Positions 29,326 to 39,275 of a DNA stretch of 64,000 nt are shown one piece after another. The stretch covers positions 3,348,001 through 3,412,000 of the forward strand of contig NZ_CP094657.1 in NCBI RefSeq assembly GCF_023920705.1, given 5' to 3'. Under the pieces are notes generated by a model, which was not told the DNA's origin, did not search any database, and was given only the letters and a program-made list of their open reading frames with translations. Source of the DNA: Acinetobacter sp. XS-4 (GTDB lineage: Bacteria; Pseudomonadota; Gammaproteobacteria; Pseudomonadales; Moraxellaceae). Both the position numbers and the translations under genes were made by a program. Within the stretch, counting starts at the first letter, position 1. Each line of letters starts with the position of its first letter.

Positions 29326-30744
29326 ATGCCATACTCACTTCGTGAATTTTCATTTCCCACTTCTTTAAAATTTTTTCTCCTGTTTGGCTTTATTATTACA
29401 GTATGTTGTTTTATTGGCATTGCATCTCGCCCTTTAAGCTTTCTTGCGTTCTTTTGGCCCGCCAATTCTATTTTGCTTGGTTTACTCATTCGCTTTCCAA
29501 GCACACGTCGATTAAGCACATTTTTAGGCGCCTATAGCGGCTATGTCATTGCCGACCTACTTCAAGGCACTCCATTTGTTCTCACACTCGTTTTAACAAC
29601 GTCAAATTTTATTTATGTTGTTACTACGTTTGCACTCTACATGTTTTTTAATCAGCATATTAAAGCAGCCTACCGAGGTTATTCTTACCTTTTTTTATTT
29701 GCTTTATGCGGAGTAGGAAGCGTAGCAGGTGCATTGTTTGCAGCAACTTTCGTGCCTATGTTTAATACCAAATTTATGCTTGGTAGTTTATGGGATGAAT
29801 TCGGTTACTGGTTCACATCAGAACTACAAAACGCTTTACTTCTTTTGCCGATCATATTGAACTTACCTCAATATAGTCAGGTAAAACATTATATTTCGAG
29901 AAATCGTGGCTTACAAACGATTGACCTTTTACCTTTTTTAGCTGTCATCATTTCTATTGCCGCCAGCTATTATGACTCTGGTCCTGGTTCGCTACTCTAC
30001 CCAATTGCCGCACTGATCTGGTGTGCAATTCGCTACAAACCGATTATTGTTGCACTCATTACGACCTTTACGAGTGCCTATATTATCTATCATGTCTCTG
30101 GGCATTACCTTTTGCTTTATCCAAACGAATATTTAAGTAATACCATTTCAATTCGTATTGGCTTAATCATGATGACGATTGCACCTCTTACCGTCTCTAG
30201 CATTAGTGTTTTACATTCAGAGTTAATTCAAAAGCTTCAACACGCCATTGCGCATGATGAACTCACCTCAAGTCTCACTCGACGCCAGTTTTTGCAATCG
30301 GTCAGACTACTTCAAGAAAAGGTACACAAGGAAAATAAAACTTCAGCCTTTTTCATGCTGGATGTGGACCACTTCAAACAGGTTAATGACAACTACGGAC
30401 ATCAAATAGGTGATCGCGCCCTACAAACCTGTGTTACCACTATTCAAAATATTTTGCATCCTCATGATTTATTGGGACGATTTGGCGGTGAAGAATTTGC
30501 AATTTTCATTGCAGATACCACGAAAGAGAGTGCCTTTGACCTTGCAGAACAAATACGAATTAAAATTAGTCAGCAACCGATTTATATTTATGGAAAATTA
30601 CCAATTTTCATACAAGTCAGTATTGGTATAAGTTTATATTCCCCTTCATCACATAGAGCGATTGAAAATTTATTTAAAGAAGCAGATGACGCTTTATATC
30701 AAGCAAAACGTCAAGGGCGTAATCGGGTCTTTATATCTTTATAG
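29326..30744 (+). CDS. MASE1-GGDEF diguanylate cyclase
   Basis: 472 residues. About eight membrane helices in the N-terminal ~300 residues resemble the MASE1 sensor (FFWPANSILLGLLIRFP, FGYWFTSELQNALLLLP). The C-terminal GGDEF domain has HDELTSSLTRRQF, FMLDVDHFKQVNDNYGHQIGD and the active-site loop GGEEF at residues 387-391. GGEEF is catalytically competent, so it probably makes c-di-GMP at the inner membrane. The RxxD inhibitory site normally five residues upstream is HPHD here, so product inhibition may be absent. Confidence 0.88.
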   Translation: MPYSLREFSFPTSLKFFLLFGFIITVCCFIGIASRPLSFLAFFWPANSILLGLLIRFPSTRRLSTFLGAYSGYVIADLLQGTPFVLTLVLTTSNFIYVVTTFALYMFFNQHIKAAYRGYSYLFLFALCGVGSVAGALFAATFVPMFNTKFMLGSLWDEFGYWFTSELQNALLLLPIILNLPQYSQVKHYISRNRGLQTIDLLPFLAVIISIAASYYDSGPGSLLYPIAALIWCAIRYKPIIVALITTFTSAYIIYHVSGHYLLLYPNEYLSNTISIRIGLIMMTIAPLTVSSISVLHSELIQKLQHAIAHDELTSSLTRRQFLQSVRLLQEKVHKENKTSAFFMLDVDHFKQVNDNYGHQIGDRALQTCVTTIQNILHPHDLLGRFGGEEFAIFIADTTKESAFDLAEQIRIKISQQPIYIYGKLPIFIQVSIGISLYSPSSHRAIENLFKEADDALYQAKRQGRNRVFISL

Positions 30745-30835
30745 GTTTCCATTTAATCATCTAGTGTAATGAATTTTATACAATAACCTGTGTTTTGCCA
30801 TGTATGCTAATAACAGATAATAAGGAGAAAAATGC

Positions 30836-31189
30836 ATGAATCTAGAATATACGCACAAACCAAACTACTACTTGTTTGCGCAGCTACTTGTGCGACATAT
30901 AGAAAGCTATATTCACAAACATCCAGATGCTAACAATGCAATTTTTGACTTGCGAGATGTCTATGAAATATTTAGACAGGATTTTGCGTCAACGACAACA
31001 AACCTAGAAGGTATTTTGCATATTGCAGATGAATATAAAATAGAAACGCTTAATGGAGATCAACCTCTTATTCAGAAATACCAGATTGATGCAAAAAATA
31101 ATTCATTACTGATCGACTTTAATTCCGATGCGTTAACCAGCTTAAGAAACGGAAAACCCATTTTGGAACCAGATGCAACTCAATTATAA
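30836..31189 (+). CDS. Conserved hypothetical protein (117 aa)
   Basis: 117 residues, soluble, no signal peptide. It has a helical N-terminus (YYLFAQLLVRHIESYIHKH) and a mixed C-terminal half (YQIDAKNNSLLIDFNSDALTSL). An AAGGAG ribosome-binding site lies about 10 bases upstream; an out-of-frame ATG four bases earlier is ignored. It is convergent with bfmS and shares a terminator with it. I do not recognise the family. Confidence 0.6.
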   Translation: MNLEYTHKPNYYLFAQLLVRHIESYIHKHPDANNAIFDLRDVYEIFRQDFASTTTNLEGILHIADEYKIETLNGDQPLIQKYQIDAKNNSLLIDFNSDALTSLRNGKPILEPDATQL

Positions 31190-31200
31190 GTAATGCAATA

Positions 31201-31229
31201 AAAAAGCACCTTTATGAAGGTGCTTTTTT
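31201..31229. terminator. Shared terminator between the 117-aa gene and bfmS
   Basis: Stem GCACCTT/AAGGTGC with A6 before and T6 after, four-base loop. It overlaps the bfmS stop codon and works for both converging transcripts. Confidence 0.88.
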
Positions 31230-32861
31230 ATTGGCTTTCAAAGGAGGTTGTTTAAAACGTTTTGCAGGCCATGTCATGATAAAGCGAGCTCCACCTAAGG
31301 TAGGACTTTCATCTACTTTAATTTCACCACCGAACCAGTAAGCAATACGACTTACAATAGACAATCCTAGGCCATATCCACCTGACGCACGCGTACGACT
31401 GTCATCTAAACGGGCAAAGGCTTCAAATACTCTTTGACGATCTTGTTCAGGAATTCCAGCACCATCATCTTCAACACAAACAAAGGCCATACCATCGCTG
31501 TGAACACCACCTGTAATACGGACTTTATTATCACAATAACGAACAGCATTACCCACCAAGTTTTGAACAACCCGATGTAAATAACGACGCTCTGCATCCA
31601 CTTTCAAATAAACAGGAGGAGCAACAAGTTCAATTTCTTTTTGCGTTTTTAAAGCTTCAGTTTCTACCGCAACCTGATCTAATACATCAAATAGAGCAAT
31701 TTCAGCAAAATCTAATGAAGGTGTACCCTGCTCTAGTTTTGCATAAGTCATGATTTCATCAATTAAAGTATTGAGCGCTTCAATATCTTTATCAATCATA
31801 TCAACCTGATGCATACGATGATTGTAATCGTCTTCCTCTGCCAACATCTCTGTACCAAAACGGATACGGGCAACTGGCGTTCTAAGCTCATGAGATACAG
31901 CTCTCATCAACTCACGCTGAGCCTCAATTAAACGCTGAATATGATCAGACATATTGTTATAACTTGATGCCAAGTTTGCCATTTCATCGCTTCCTTCAAT
32001 AGGAACACGCAATGACAAGTCACCTGACTTCATACGGTTTAAAGCATAACGAACTTGGCGAATTTTACGCTCTAACGGCAAGATAAGACCATAAACACCT
32101 AAACTCAGTAGGAATAGGCTAAATAAGGTAATTCCGGCAGAAAGCTGTAAAGGCATCCAGTTAAACATTGGAACTGGCCCAAGAACCAGAACTTGAGTAG
32201 GATGATTTGGTATTGGAGATACGATTGAAATGGTTGTGCCACGCATTGTTGCACTATCTTTGTACAACATGACACTTTGATCTTGGCGTAAACGACCAAT
32301 TTGCTCAGAGTCTAGATTAATATCTTGAATATTGAAGATATTAATTGGATATGAGAAATGTTTTTGAATCTTAGCAAGATACTCTTGTTCTTGCCCCGGA
32401 TAAAACATTAGATAATCAAGCACAAAAATAGGGAGAGCCTTCATTTGGCGCTCACTAATTTTGTCTACTTTTATCGATAAAAAGTGCTGAGGATCGTCAC
32501 GCAAACCAATAATGATATAAGCAATACTATTACTGGCATCGTAACGAACAACAGACTTTTGAGCTTCGATCCGCTTTTTCTCAGTACGAGATAACTCAAC
32601 CTTGCTCGCATCAGTATAGTAAATTGGAAGTTCCAATAAATCTGATGCATCTGAAACCCAGTCTATTTTCTGTTGCTTCCCCGGTTGTCGAGCGACTCCC
32701 TCACTAATGACATATGAAATACCATCAGTTAAAGATTCACGGTATTCTTGAGCCCGTTGATAGTTGATAATTTGCACAAGCAAATAACCAAAAACGGCAA
32801 CCAAAACAACAAGAATTACCAGTCCCGCATAGATTCGCAGGAATATGCTGTGTTTAAACAC
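31212..32861 (-). CDS. bfmS: Sensor histidine kinase BfmS
   Basis: 549 residues. Membrane helices near residues 10-33 and 240-262 bracket a ~200-residue periplasmic sensor; then HAMP, a dimerisation domain with the H-box AVSHELRTPVARIRFG (phospho-acceptor His324) and an ATPase domain with N-box QNLVGNAVRYC, G1 VEDDGAGIPE and G2 GYGLGLSIV. Inner-membrane kinase partner of BfmR, controlling biofilm, envelope and virulence traits in A. baumannii. It follows bfmR after 32 bases. Confidence 0.94.
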   Translation of the reverse strand: MFKHSIFLRIYAGLVILVVLVAVFGYLLVQIINYQRAQEYRESLTDGISYVISEGVARQPGKQQKIDWVSDASDLLELPIYYTDASKVELSRTEKKRIEAQKSVVRYDASNSIAYIIIGLRDDPQHFLSIKVDKISERQMKALPIFVLDYLMFYPGQEQEYLAKIQKHFSYPINIFNIQDINLDSEQIGRLRQDQSVMLYKDSATMRGTTISIVSPIPNHPTQVLVLGPVPMFNWMPLQLSAGITLFSLFLLSLGVYGLILPLERKIRQVRYALNRMKSGDLSLRVPIEGSDEMANLASSYNNMSDHIQRLIEAQRELMRAVSHELRTPVARIRFGTEMLAEEDDYNHRMHQVDMIDKDIEALNTLIDEIMTYAKLEQGTPSLDFAEIALFDVLDQVAVETEALKTQKEIELVAPPVYLKVDAERRYLHRVVQNLVGNAVRYCDNKVRITGGVHSDGMAFVCVEDDGAGIPEQDRQRVFEAFARLDDSRTRASGGYGLGLSIVSRIAYWFGGEIKVDESPTLGGARFIMTWPAKRFKQPPLKANKKAPS

Positions 32862-32893
32862 TCGACCAACCTTATAGGAAGTTTATTCAGATC

Positions 32894-33610
32894 TTATAAC
32901 CCATTGGTTTCTTTAACGAACAAGTAACCTTTACTACGTACTGTTTTAATACGTTTTGGATTTTCAGGATCATCACCAATTTTTGGACGAATACGAGAGA
33001 TACGGACATCGATTGAACGGTCCTGACCATCGTATTCGATACCACGCAAACGTTCGAAGATATCTTCACGCGATAAAATACGGCCAGCGTTTGATGCAAG
33101 CAACCATAATAGGTCATATTCTGCGCTAGTGAAATCAACAAGCTCACCATGCAGCGTTACAGAACGGCCGCCATTATCAATCACAAGGTCATCAAATTCG
33201 ATACGTTGTGCAACTTCGTCTTCTACAGTTTTATCTGTACGACGTAATAACGCACGAATACGGGCTAAAAGTACACGCGGCTGAACTGGTTTAGCGACAT
33301 AGTCGTCCGCACCCATTTCAAGACCAAGTACCTGATCCATATCTTCTGTACGTGCAGTCAACATCAAAATCGGTTGATGATAATGTGGACGAACTTCACG
33401 GCAAACGGTTAAGCCATCGGCACCCGGCAACATGACATCCAAGACCACGAGGTCTGGTTGTTCACTAATAATACGACGAATTGCACGGTTACCATCAGTT
33501 TCTACACCAACTTCCAAGCCGTTGCGGATTAAATACTCTTGAGTTAATCGTGCTAAACGCTCGTCATCTTCAACGATCAGAATCTTTGGTAACTTTTCTT
33601 CTTGGCTCAT
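32894..33610 (-). CDS. bfmR: Response regulator BfmR
   Basis: 238 residues, OmpR/PhoB type. The receiver domain has the acidic pocket VEDDE, phospho-acceptor Asp58 in VVLDVMLPGADG and conserved Lys in YVAKPVQPR. The C-terminal winged helix covers about residues 135-235 (FTSAEYDLLWLLASNAGR, DVRISRIRPKIGD). I recognise it as A. baumannii BfmR, a regulator of pili, capsule and biofilm genes. It is divergent from nrdA across ~530 bases. Confidence 0.96.
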   Translation of the reverse strand: MSQEEKLPKILIVEDDERLARLTQEYLIRNGLEVGVETDGNRAIRRIISEQPDLVVLDVMLPGADGLTVCREVRPHYHQPILMLTARTEDMDQVLGLEMGADDYVAKPVQPRVLLARIRALLRRTDKTVEDEVAQRIEFDDLVIDNGGRSVTLHGELVDFTSAEYDLLWLLASNAGRILSREDIFERLRGIEYDGQDRSIDVRISRIRPKIGDDPENPKRIKTVRSKGYLFVKETNGL

Positions 33611-33898
33611 ATCATTGCCCCTATAAATCTCATTACATGTATCTTAAAAATCTTGCAGATACATTCGTTTATCATTTGCAATATACACACGTTTACATTG
33701 TAAACAAGTAGGCGTTCACCAAACTGATACATGACAACCGTGTTTTGTTGCATTTTATTAACCTTTGAATTTTCTCGTGTTTTTAACATTTAGTTATTGT
33801 TATTAAATTTCATATTCTATTCATATTTCCAATGTATGAATATTAAACAAATTATTTCTCTTCCTACATTAATTGTATTTAAGTGTTTGTTTTTTGAG

Positions 33899-33919
33899 TT
33901 ATCCACAAAGTTATCTATA
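33899..33919 (+). promoter_or_regulatory. DnaA box pair upstream of nrdA
   Basis: Exact consensus TTATCCACA at 33899-33907, followed 12 bases on by a weaker TTATCTATA at 33911-33919. DnaA boxes regulate nrdAB in E. coli; here the boxes lie about 230 bases before the nrdA start in the bfmR-nrdA divergent region. Function is inferred from motif and position. Confidence 0.5.
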
Positions 33920-34009
33920 AGCGTTTTTTAATAGCTTTGCTATGCTATCTCCCATCAAATCATACAGATAAAAAATTACTAAAAAGTCAAGATTGATCTG
34001 CTATGAAAA

Positions 34010-34057
34010 ATCCCGTATCTTGTGTTCAAAATAAACTTTAACTACTAAGTCTTGTGT
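34010..34057 (+). promoter_or_regulatory. Tandem NrdR-box-like sites upstream of nrdA
   Basis: Two 16-base elements ending TCTTGTGT at 34010-34025 and 34042-34057 are exactly 32 bases apart, about three helical turns, as expected for NrdR box pairs. Each matches the consensus (ACAC-WATATATW-GTGT) at roughly 11 of 16 positions, best in the right half. They sit 85 bases before the nrdA ATG. Confidence 0.5.
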
Positions 34058-34141
34058 TTATCCCTCAAACATCGTGGCATACTTTTTGCTCGGTTCAAAC
34101 GGTCTATAAACATAACAAAAGTGACAATGGAGCTATGCTGC

Positions 34142-36973
34142 ATGAGCGTAATTACTTCGACTCCCGGTCAAATTCAGGTGATCAAACGCACTGGAGATGT
34201 TGCTGCATTTGATGCAGAGAAAATTTCTGTTGCGATTGGTAAAGCTTTTCTTGCTGTGGAAGGTCAACAGAGTTCGGATTCAAGCCGTATTCACGACCGT
34301 ATTACCCAACTGACGGAAATGGTATTAAATACTTTCACTCGCCGTTTACCATCGGGCGGTACGATCCATATTGAAGAAATTCAAGATCAGGTTGAACTTG
34401 CTTTAATGCGTACCGGAGAACAGAAAGTTGCCCGCGCTTACGTAATTTACCGCGAACAACGTACGACTGCTCGTCAGCAAACGAACTCAAACCACCACCC
34501 TACGTTACAAGTGACCGATACAAACGGTCAGCTTCAGCCACTTGATTTAAGTGCATTGCAAGCAACTATTGCTAAAGCAGCTGAAGGTTTGGAAGGTATT
34601 GATGTTCAGGCTATTGTCGATGAAACCGTTAAGAACTTATATAACGGCGTAAAAGAAAGTGATATTGCCACTACGATGATGATGGCAACACGTACTCGTA
34701 TTGAGCAAGAACCAAACTATACTTACGTGACTGCACGTTTGCTTTCTAGTGAATTAGTGAGCACAGGTTTAGCGTTCTTAGGCTTACCTACAGATACTCC
34801 TGAAAACACTGCACTCGAAGCCTTTTTGAAAAAAGGTGTAGAGCTTGATTTGCTTTCACCAGACTTACTTGATTTCGATTTAGAGAAACTGGCAGCAGCA
34901 ATTCAGCCAGAACGTTCTAATCAGTTTACCTATTTAGGTTTACAGACTTTATTTGACCGTTACTTCATTCACTCAAATGGCGTTCGCTTCGAATTACCGC
35001 AATTATTCTTTATGCGTGTGTCGATGGGTCTTACCTTAAATGAGCAAGATAAAGAAGAACGTGCAATTGAGTTCTACAACTTATTGTCTAGCTTCGACTA
35101 CATGGCTTCTACGCCTACCCTGTTTAACTCAGGTACATTACGTCCACAGCTTTCTAGTTGTTACTTAACAACAATTGGCGATGATCTCTATGACATTTAT
35201 GGCGCAATGCGTGACAATGCAATGCTTTCTAAATGGGCTGGTGGTTTAGGTAATGACTGGACACCTGTACGTGCATTGAACTCTTATATTAAGGGTACAA
35301 ACGGTAAGTCTCAGGGTGTAGTTCCATTCTTGAAAGTTGCGAACGATACAGCGGTTGCAGTAAACCAAGGGGGTAAGCGTAAAGGTGCCGTGTGTGCATA
35401 CTTAGAAACTTGGCACTTAGATATCGAAGAGTTTTTAGAACTTCGTAAAAACACTGGTGATGACCGTCGCCGTACACACGACATGAACACTGCGAACTGG
35501 GTTCCAGATTTGTTTATGCAACGTGTATTTGAAGATGGTGAATGGACATTATTTACGCCTTCTGAAACTCCAGACTTGCACGACTTAACTGGTGCTGAAT
35601 TTGCTGAGCGTTATGCTTACTATGAGTCTGTAGCGAAAGAAACTAACATGCTACACAAGAAAGTACGTGCTAAAGACTTATGGCGCAAAATGCTTTCTAT
35701 GTTGTTTGAAACTGGTCACCCGTGGATTACATTCAAAGATGTATGTAACTTACGTTCACCACAACAACATGTTGGTGTAGTTCACTCATCTAACTTATGT
35801 ACTGAAATTACCTTGAATACAAATCAAGATGAAATTGCAGTATGTAACTTGGGCTCAATCAACCTTGTACAACACGTTCAAGGTGGTGTGTTAGACCGTG
35901 AGAAGTTAGCTCGCACTATTAAAACAGCAGTACGCATGCTCGATAACGTTATCGACATTAACTACTACGCTGTGCCACAAGCGAAAAATTCGAACTTAAA
36001 ACACCGCCCAGTGGGTATGGGTATCATGGGCTTCCAAGATGCTCTATATGAAATGAACATCGCTTATGGTTCAGATGCTGCTATTGATTTTGCTGATGAA
36101 TCAATGGAAGTGATTAGCTACTACGCGATTGAAACTTCAAGCAACTTGGCTGTTGAACGTGGTTCTTACTCAACATTCAAAGGTTCATTGTGGGATCAAG
36201 GCATCCTTCCAATCGATTCTTTAGAAATTGTTGCAAAATCTCGTCCAGAGCGCATGTTCGAAGTTGACCGTACTCAACGTTTAGACTGGGACACTTTACG
36301 TGCAAAAGTTCAAAAAGACGGTATGCGTAACTCAAACGTAATGGCGATTGCTCCTACTGCAACCATCTCTAATATTTGTGGTGTTTCTCAGTCTATTGAG
36401 CCAACATTCCAGAACTTATATGTGAAATCTAACTTGTCTGGTGAGTTCACTGTAATTAACCCTTACCTCGTTCGTGCATTAAAAGATCGTGGTCTTTGGG
36501 ACACAGTGATGGTTAATGACTTGAAACACTTTGAAGGTTCAGTACAAAAAATTGCTCGTATTCCTGAAGAATTAAAAGCAATCTTTGCTACTGCGTTTGA
36601 AGTAGATACACGCTGGATCGTTGATGCTGCATCACGCCGTCAAAAATGGATTGATCAAGCTCAGTCGCTTAACCTTTACATTGCTGGTGCAAATGGTAAG
36701 AAACTTGACATCACTTACAAGATGGCATGGTTACGTGGTCTTAAAACGACTTATTACCTCCGAGCTTTAGGCGCAACTTCTGCTGAAAAATCTACAATCA
36801 ACACAGGTGCTTTAAACGCAGTTAAACCTGCGACTGTTGAAGCGGCGGTAGTTGCTGCCCCTGTTGTAGAAGCGAAGAAACCAGAAGCTGTTGAAGAAGA
36901 TGGGTTTACTCAAGCAGCTCCAGTTCCAATGGCTTGTTCAATCGACAATCCTGATTGTGAAGCTTGCCAATAA
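34142..36973 (+). CDS. nrdA: Class Ia ribonucleotide reductase, alpha subunit
   Basis: 943 residues from the ATG at 34142, preceded by TGGAG nine bases upstream; the frame is open earlier, but homology begins at MSVITSTPGQIQVIKR. Two successive ATP-cone-like regions (residues ~10-105 and ~120-220) explain the extra length over the 761-residue E. coli protein, as in Pseudomonas. The catalytic barrel has LSSCYL, SNLCTEI and GIMGFQDALYE; the C-terminal Cys pair is in DCEACQ. It reduces ribonucleoside diphosphates with NrdB. Confidence 0.96.
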   Translation: MSVITSTPGQIQVIKRTGDVAAFDAEKISVAIGKAFLAVEGQQSSDSSRIHDRITQLTEMVLNTFTRRLPSGGTIHIEEIQDQVELALMRTGEQKVARAYVIYREQRTTARQQTNSNHHPTLQVTDTNGQLQPLDLSALQATIAKAAEGLEGIDVQAIVDETVKNLYNGVKESDIATTMMMATRTRIEQEPNYTYVTARLLSSELVSTGLAFLGLPTDTPENTALEAFLKKGVELDLLSPDLLDFDLEKLAAAIQPERSNQFTYLGLQTLFDRYFIHSNGVRFELPQLFFMRVSMGLTLNEQDKEERAIEFYNLLSSFDYMASTPTLFNSGTLRPQLSSCYLTTIGDDLYDIYGAMRDNAMLSKWAGGLGNDWTPVRALNSYIKGTNGKSQGVVPFLKVANDTAVAVNQGGKRKGAVCAYLETWHLDIEEFLELRKNTGDDRRRTHDMNTANWVPDLFMQRVFEDGEWTLFTPSETPDLHDLTGAEFAERYAYYESVAKETNMLHKKVRAKDLWRKMLSMLFETGHPWITFKDVCNLRSPQQHVGVVHSSNLCTEITLNTNQDEIAVCNLGSINLVQHVQGGVLDREKLARTIKTAVRMLDNVIDINYYAVPQAKNSNLKHRPVGMGIMGFQDALYEMNIAYGSDAAIDFADESMEVISYYAIETSSNLAVERGSYSTFKGSLWDQGILPIDSLEIVAKSRPERMFEVDRTQRLDWDTLRAKVQKDGMRNSNVMAIAPTATISNICGVSQSIEPTFQNLYVKSNLSGEFTVINPYLVRALKDRGLWDTVMVNDLKHFEGSVQKIARIPEELKAIFATAFEVDTRWIVDAASRRQKWIDQAQSLNLYIAGANGKKLDITYKMAWLRGLKTTYYLRALGATSAEKSTINTGALNAVKPATVEAAVVAAPVVEAKKPEAVEEDGFTQAAPVPMACSIDNPDCEACQ

Positions 36974-36981
36974 CATTCAAT

Positions 36982-37014
36982 AAAATTGCTCTTTTTCACT
37001 AAAGAGCAATTTTA
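36982..37014 (+). terminator. Weak terminator or attenuator after nrdA
   Basis: Arms AAAATTGCTCTTT and AAAGAGCAATTTT around a six-base loop directly after nrdA. The T tract is short, so partial read-through into the small gene and nrdB is plausible. Confidence 0.55.
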
Positions 37015-37029
37015 AAAGAGGTAAAGATT

Positions 37030-37164
37030 ATGCTTTCTCATCTCAGCCATAACTATATGCTTGGTGTTGGAGTTTTAATCTTTGCCTTTCTTTTCTTTTA
37101 TATACCACTGATTTACGCATTTTTCACAATACGTAAGCAACAGCGTAAGCAAAATAAGTTGTAG
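37030..37164 (+). CDS. Small single-span membrane protein between nrdA and nrdB (44 aa)
   Basis: 44 residues starting MLSHLSHNYMLGVGVLIF. One hydrophobic helix (about residues 10-32) is followed by a strongly basic tail (IRKQQRKQNKL), a positive-inside orientation with a cytoplasmic C-terminus. AGAGG lies eight bases before the ATG. It sits between nrdA and nrdB. No recognised family; a link to nucleotide metabolism is only positional. Confidence 0.55.
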   Translation: MLSHLSHNYMLGVGVLIFAFLFFYIPLIYAFFTIRKQQRKQNKL

Positions 37165-37245
37165 TGAGTAGAGACCAGAGGCCCAAAATTTGGTCATGCA
37201 TCAATAAAACTTAATTTTGTTTACACATTAAAAGCGTATAGTAGG

Positions 37246-37268
37246 GACATCTTCGTTTAAGAGATGTC
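37246..37268 (+). promoter_or_regulatory. Hairpin in the nrdB leader
   Basis: GACATCT and AGATGTC arms with a nine-base loop, ending about 35 bases before the nrdB ATG and just after a TATAGT -10-like element at about 37237. It may be a 5'-UTR structure; no specific regulator is known to me. Confidence 0.3.
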
Positions 37269-37302
37269 AAATATAGATATACACAACGAAGAGAGAACAA
37301 AA

Positions 37303-38586
37303 ATGTCTATCCTTAGTTGGGACGATTTTGAAGATGATTCGCAAAAACCGGCTGCACCTGAACACAAGTCTGCGCCCATCCAACCGGAAAAAACGCCTGA
37401 TTCGCAGAATGTATCTGCTGCGCAGTCATCATCGCAGAGCGTGGCAGCTCCACAATCCGCTGGAACCCATTCCGTGCGACCAACAGTTGCCTCCGATACG
37501 GTGGCTAGAGCCTCTGCAGCCTTAGAACACTTAGACGTTGCCCCTGGCCTTGAAGAGCTAGAAATGGGTGCGCAACGTGTTCAAGTTGACGACAAAGCAA
37601 TGATTAACTGTCGTGCGGACTTGAACCAGCTTGTTCCATTTAAATATGAGTGGGCTTGGCAGAAGTATCTTGACGGGTGTGCAAACCACTGGATGCCGCA
37701 AGAAGTAAACATGAACCTCGACATCGCACTTTGGAAGTCTGAAAACGGCTTAACTGAAGACGAGCGTACGATTGTTATGCGTTCTTTAGGTTTCTTCTCG
37801 ACTGCGGACTCTTTGGTTGCAAACAACCTTGTATTGGCAATTTACCGCCACATTACTAACCCTGAATGCCGTCAGTACATTTTGCGTCAAGCATTTGAAG
37901 AAGCAATTCATACTCACGCTTACCAATACTGTATCGAATCTTTAGGTATGGATGAAGGCGAAGTCTTCAACATGTACCGTGAAGTTCCATCTGTTGCGCG
38001 TAAAGCAGCATGGGGATTGAAATATACTCAATCTTTAACTGACCCTAATTTCCACACAGGCACACCTGAAAACGACCAGCGTTTACTTCGTAACCTGATT
38101 GCATTCTACTGTGTTCTTGAAGGGATCTTCTTCTACTGTGGCTTTACTCAAATTTTGAGTATGGGTCGTCGTAACAAGATGAACGGTGTTGCTGAGCAAT
38201 TCCAATACATCTTGCGTGATGAGTCTATGCACTTGAACTTTGGTATCGACATGATTAACCAAATCAAGATTGAGAACCCTCACCTTTGGAGCACTGAGTT
38301 CCAACAAGAAGTGGTTCAAATGATTGTTGAAGGCACAATGCTTGAAATCGAATATGCACGTGACACAATGCCACGCGGTGTATTAGGTATGAACGCAAGC
38401 ATGATGGAAGAATATTTGAAATTCATCTGTAACCGCCGTTTATCTCAGTTAGGTTTACCAGAGCAATTTGCTGGTGTAACGAATCCATTTGCATGGATGT
38501 CTGAGATGATGGACTTACGTAAAGAGAAAAACTTCTTTGAAACTCGCGTAACTGACTACCAAACTGGTGGTGCATTAAGCTGGTAA
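37303..38586 (+). CDS. nrdB: Class Ia ribonucleotide reductase, beta subunit
   Basis: 427 residues from the ATG at 37303 (GAGAG upstream, [12 protein letters not shown]); an in-frame ATG at 37264 has no spaced ribosome-binding site. A disordered Gln/Ser/Ala-rich segment of ~90 residues precedes the ferritin-like domain. Di-iron ligands and the radical Tyr lie in [10 protein letters not shown] and DESMHLNFG. It supplies the tyrosyl radical for NrdA. Terminated by a strong hairpin. Confidence 0.95.
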   Translation: MSILSWDDFEDDSQKPAAPEHKSAPIQPEKTPDSQNVSAAQSSSQSVAAPQSAGTHSVRPTVASDTVARASAALEHLDVAPGLEELEMGAQRVQVDDKAMINCRADLNQLVPFKYEWAWQKYLDGCANHWMPQEVNMNLDIALWKSENGLTEDERTIVMRSLGFFSTADSLVANNLVLAIYRHITNPECRQYILRQAFEEAIHTHAYQYCIESLGMDEGEVFNMYREVPSVARKAAWGLKYTQSLTDPNFHTGTPENDQRLLRNLIAFYCVLEGIFFYCGFTQILSMGRRNKMNGVAEQFQYILRDESMHLNFGIDMINQIKIENPHLWSTEFQQEVVQMIVEGTMLEIEYARDTMPRGVLGMNASMMEEYLKFICNRRLSQLGLPEQFAGVTNPFAWMSEMMDLRKEKNFFETRVTDYQTGGALSW

Positions 38587-38605
38587 GTTTAAGCATCTAC
38601 TAAAT

Positions 38606-38634
38606 AAAAAACCGCTATAAATAGCGGTTTTTTA
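38606..38634 (+). terminator. Terminator of nrdB
   Basis: Stem AAACCGCTA/TAGCGGTTT with a four-base loop and T-rich tail. It also marks the left edge of the AT-rich region. Confidence 0.85.
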
Positions 38635-38748
38635 TTTAAAATATAATTCATTAAAACACACAAAACGGCAGATAAAATCAAAATATAGGAATTAAAAATT
38701 TATAGGAATTTCAACTAGACAAAAATAAGCATTTTTAATATTTAGACA

Positions 38749-39042
38749 CTAACAACCACAAATCCAAAACATATTGTAGACAATAAGAGCTGGAGCAGCT
38801 ATTGGGTAAGTATCACTATCGAGAACTTTATACAGTCTATTCTTATATTTAATAGTTAATAATTTTTCCTTTCGGCTAATGACTAAACCCACTCTATAAA
38901 TAAAATAAATAGAATCATTATTAGTTATTCGTCTATATACAAACTGCACAGAATCTTCTTTCTGAATTTTTGAATGATCAACAACAACAAAACCATTACA
39001 TATAGAGCATCTCCATTTCTCTAAATCAATATTCATATCCAT
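38749..39042 (-). CDS. Hypothetical protein with CxxC motif (97 aa)
   Basis: 97 residues, AT-rich codons. An N-terminal CSIC pair and a C-terminal ICGC pair could form one zinc site. The middle alternates basic and hydrophobic residues (YFIYRVGLVISRKEKLLTI, in part), suggesting beta strands. No family is recognised, and no convincing ribosome-binding site stands out. It is the first gene of the AT-rich region. It may be a real small protein or a remnant. Confidence 0.45.
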   Translation of the reverse strand: MDMNIDLEKWRCSICNGFVVVDHSKIQKEDSVQFVYRRITNNDSIYFIYRVGLVISRKEKLLTIKYKNRLYKVLDSDTYPIAAPALIVYNMFWICGC

Positions 39043-39275
39043 ATTTAATTTTACCAGACCATAAAATCAACTACATAGCTATCTAATATAACTTTCAATA
39101 AATTAAAATTACTTTATAAAACATATACAACAATATCAATAAAAATATCAATATGAATTTAATTTTAAAATTATTTTTTAATTTAATACTTATTAAATTA
39201 AAAAATAAAACATAATTTAATACACAAAAAAACAACTAAAAGAAATCACTTTAATGTAGTATTAAATATTAACAA

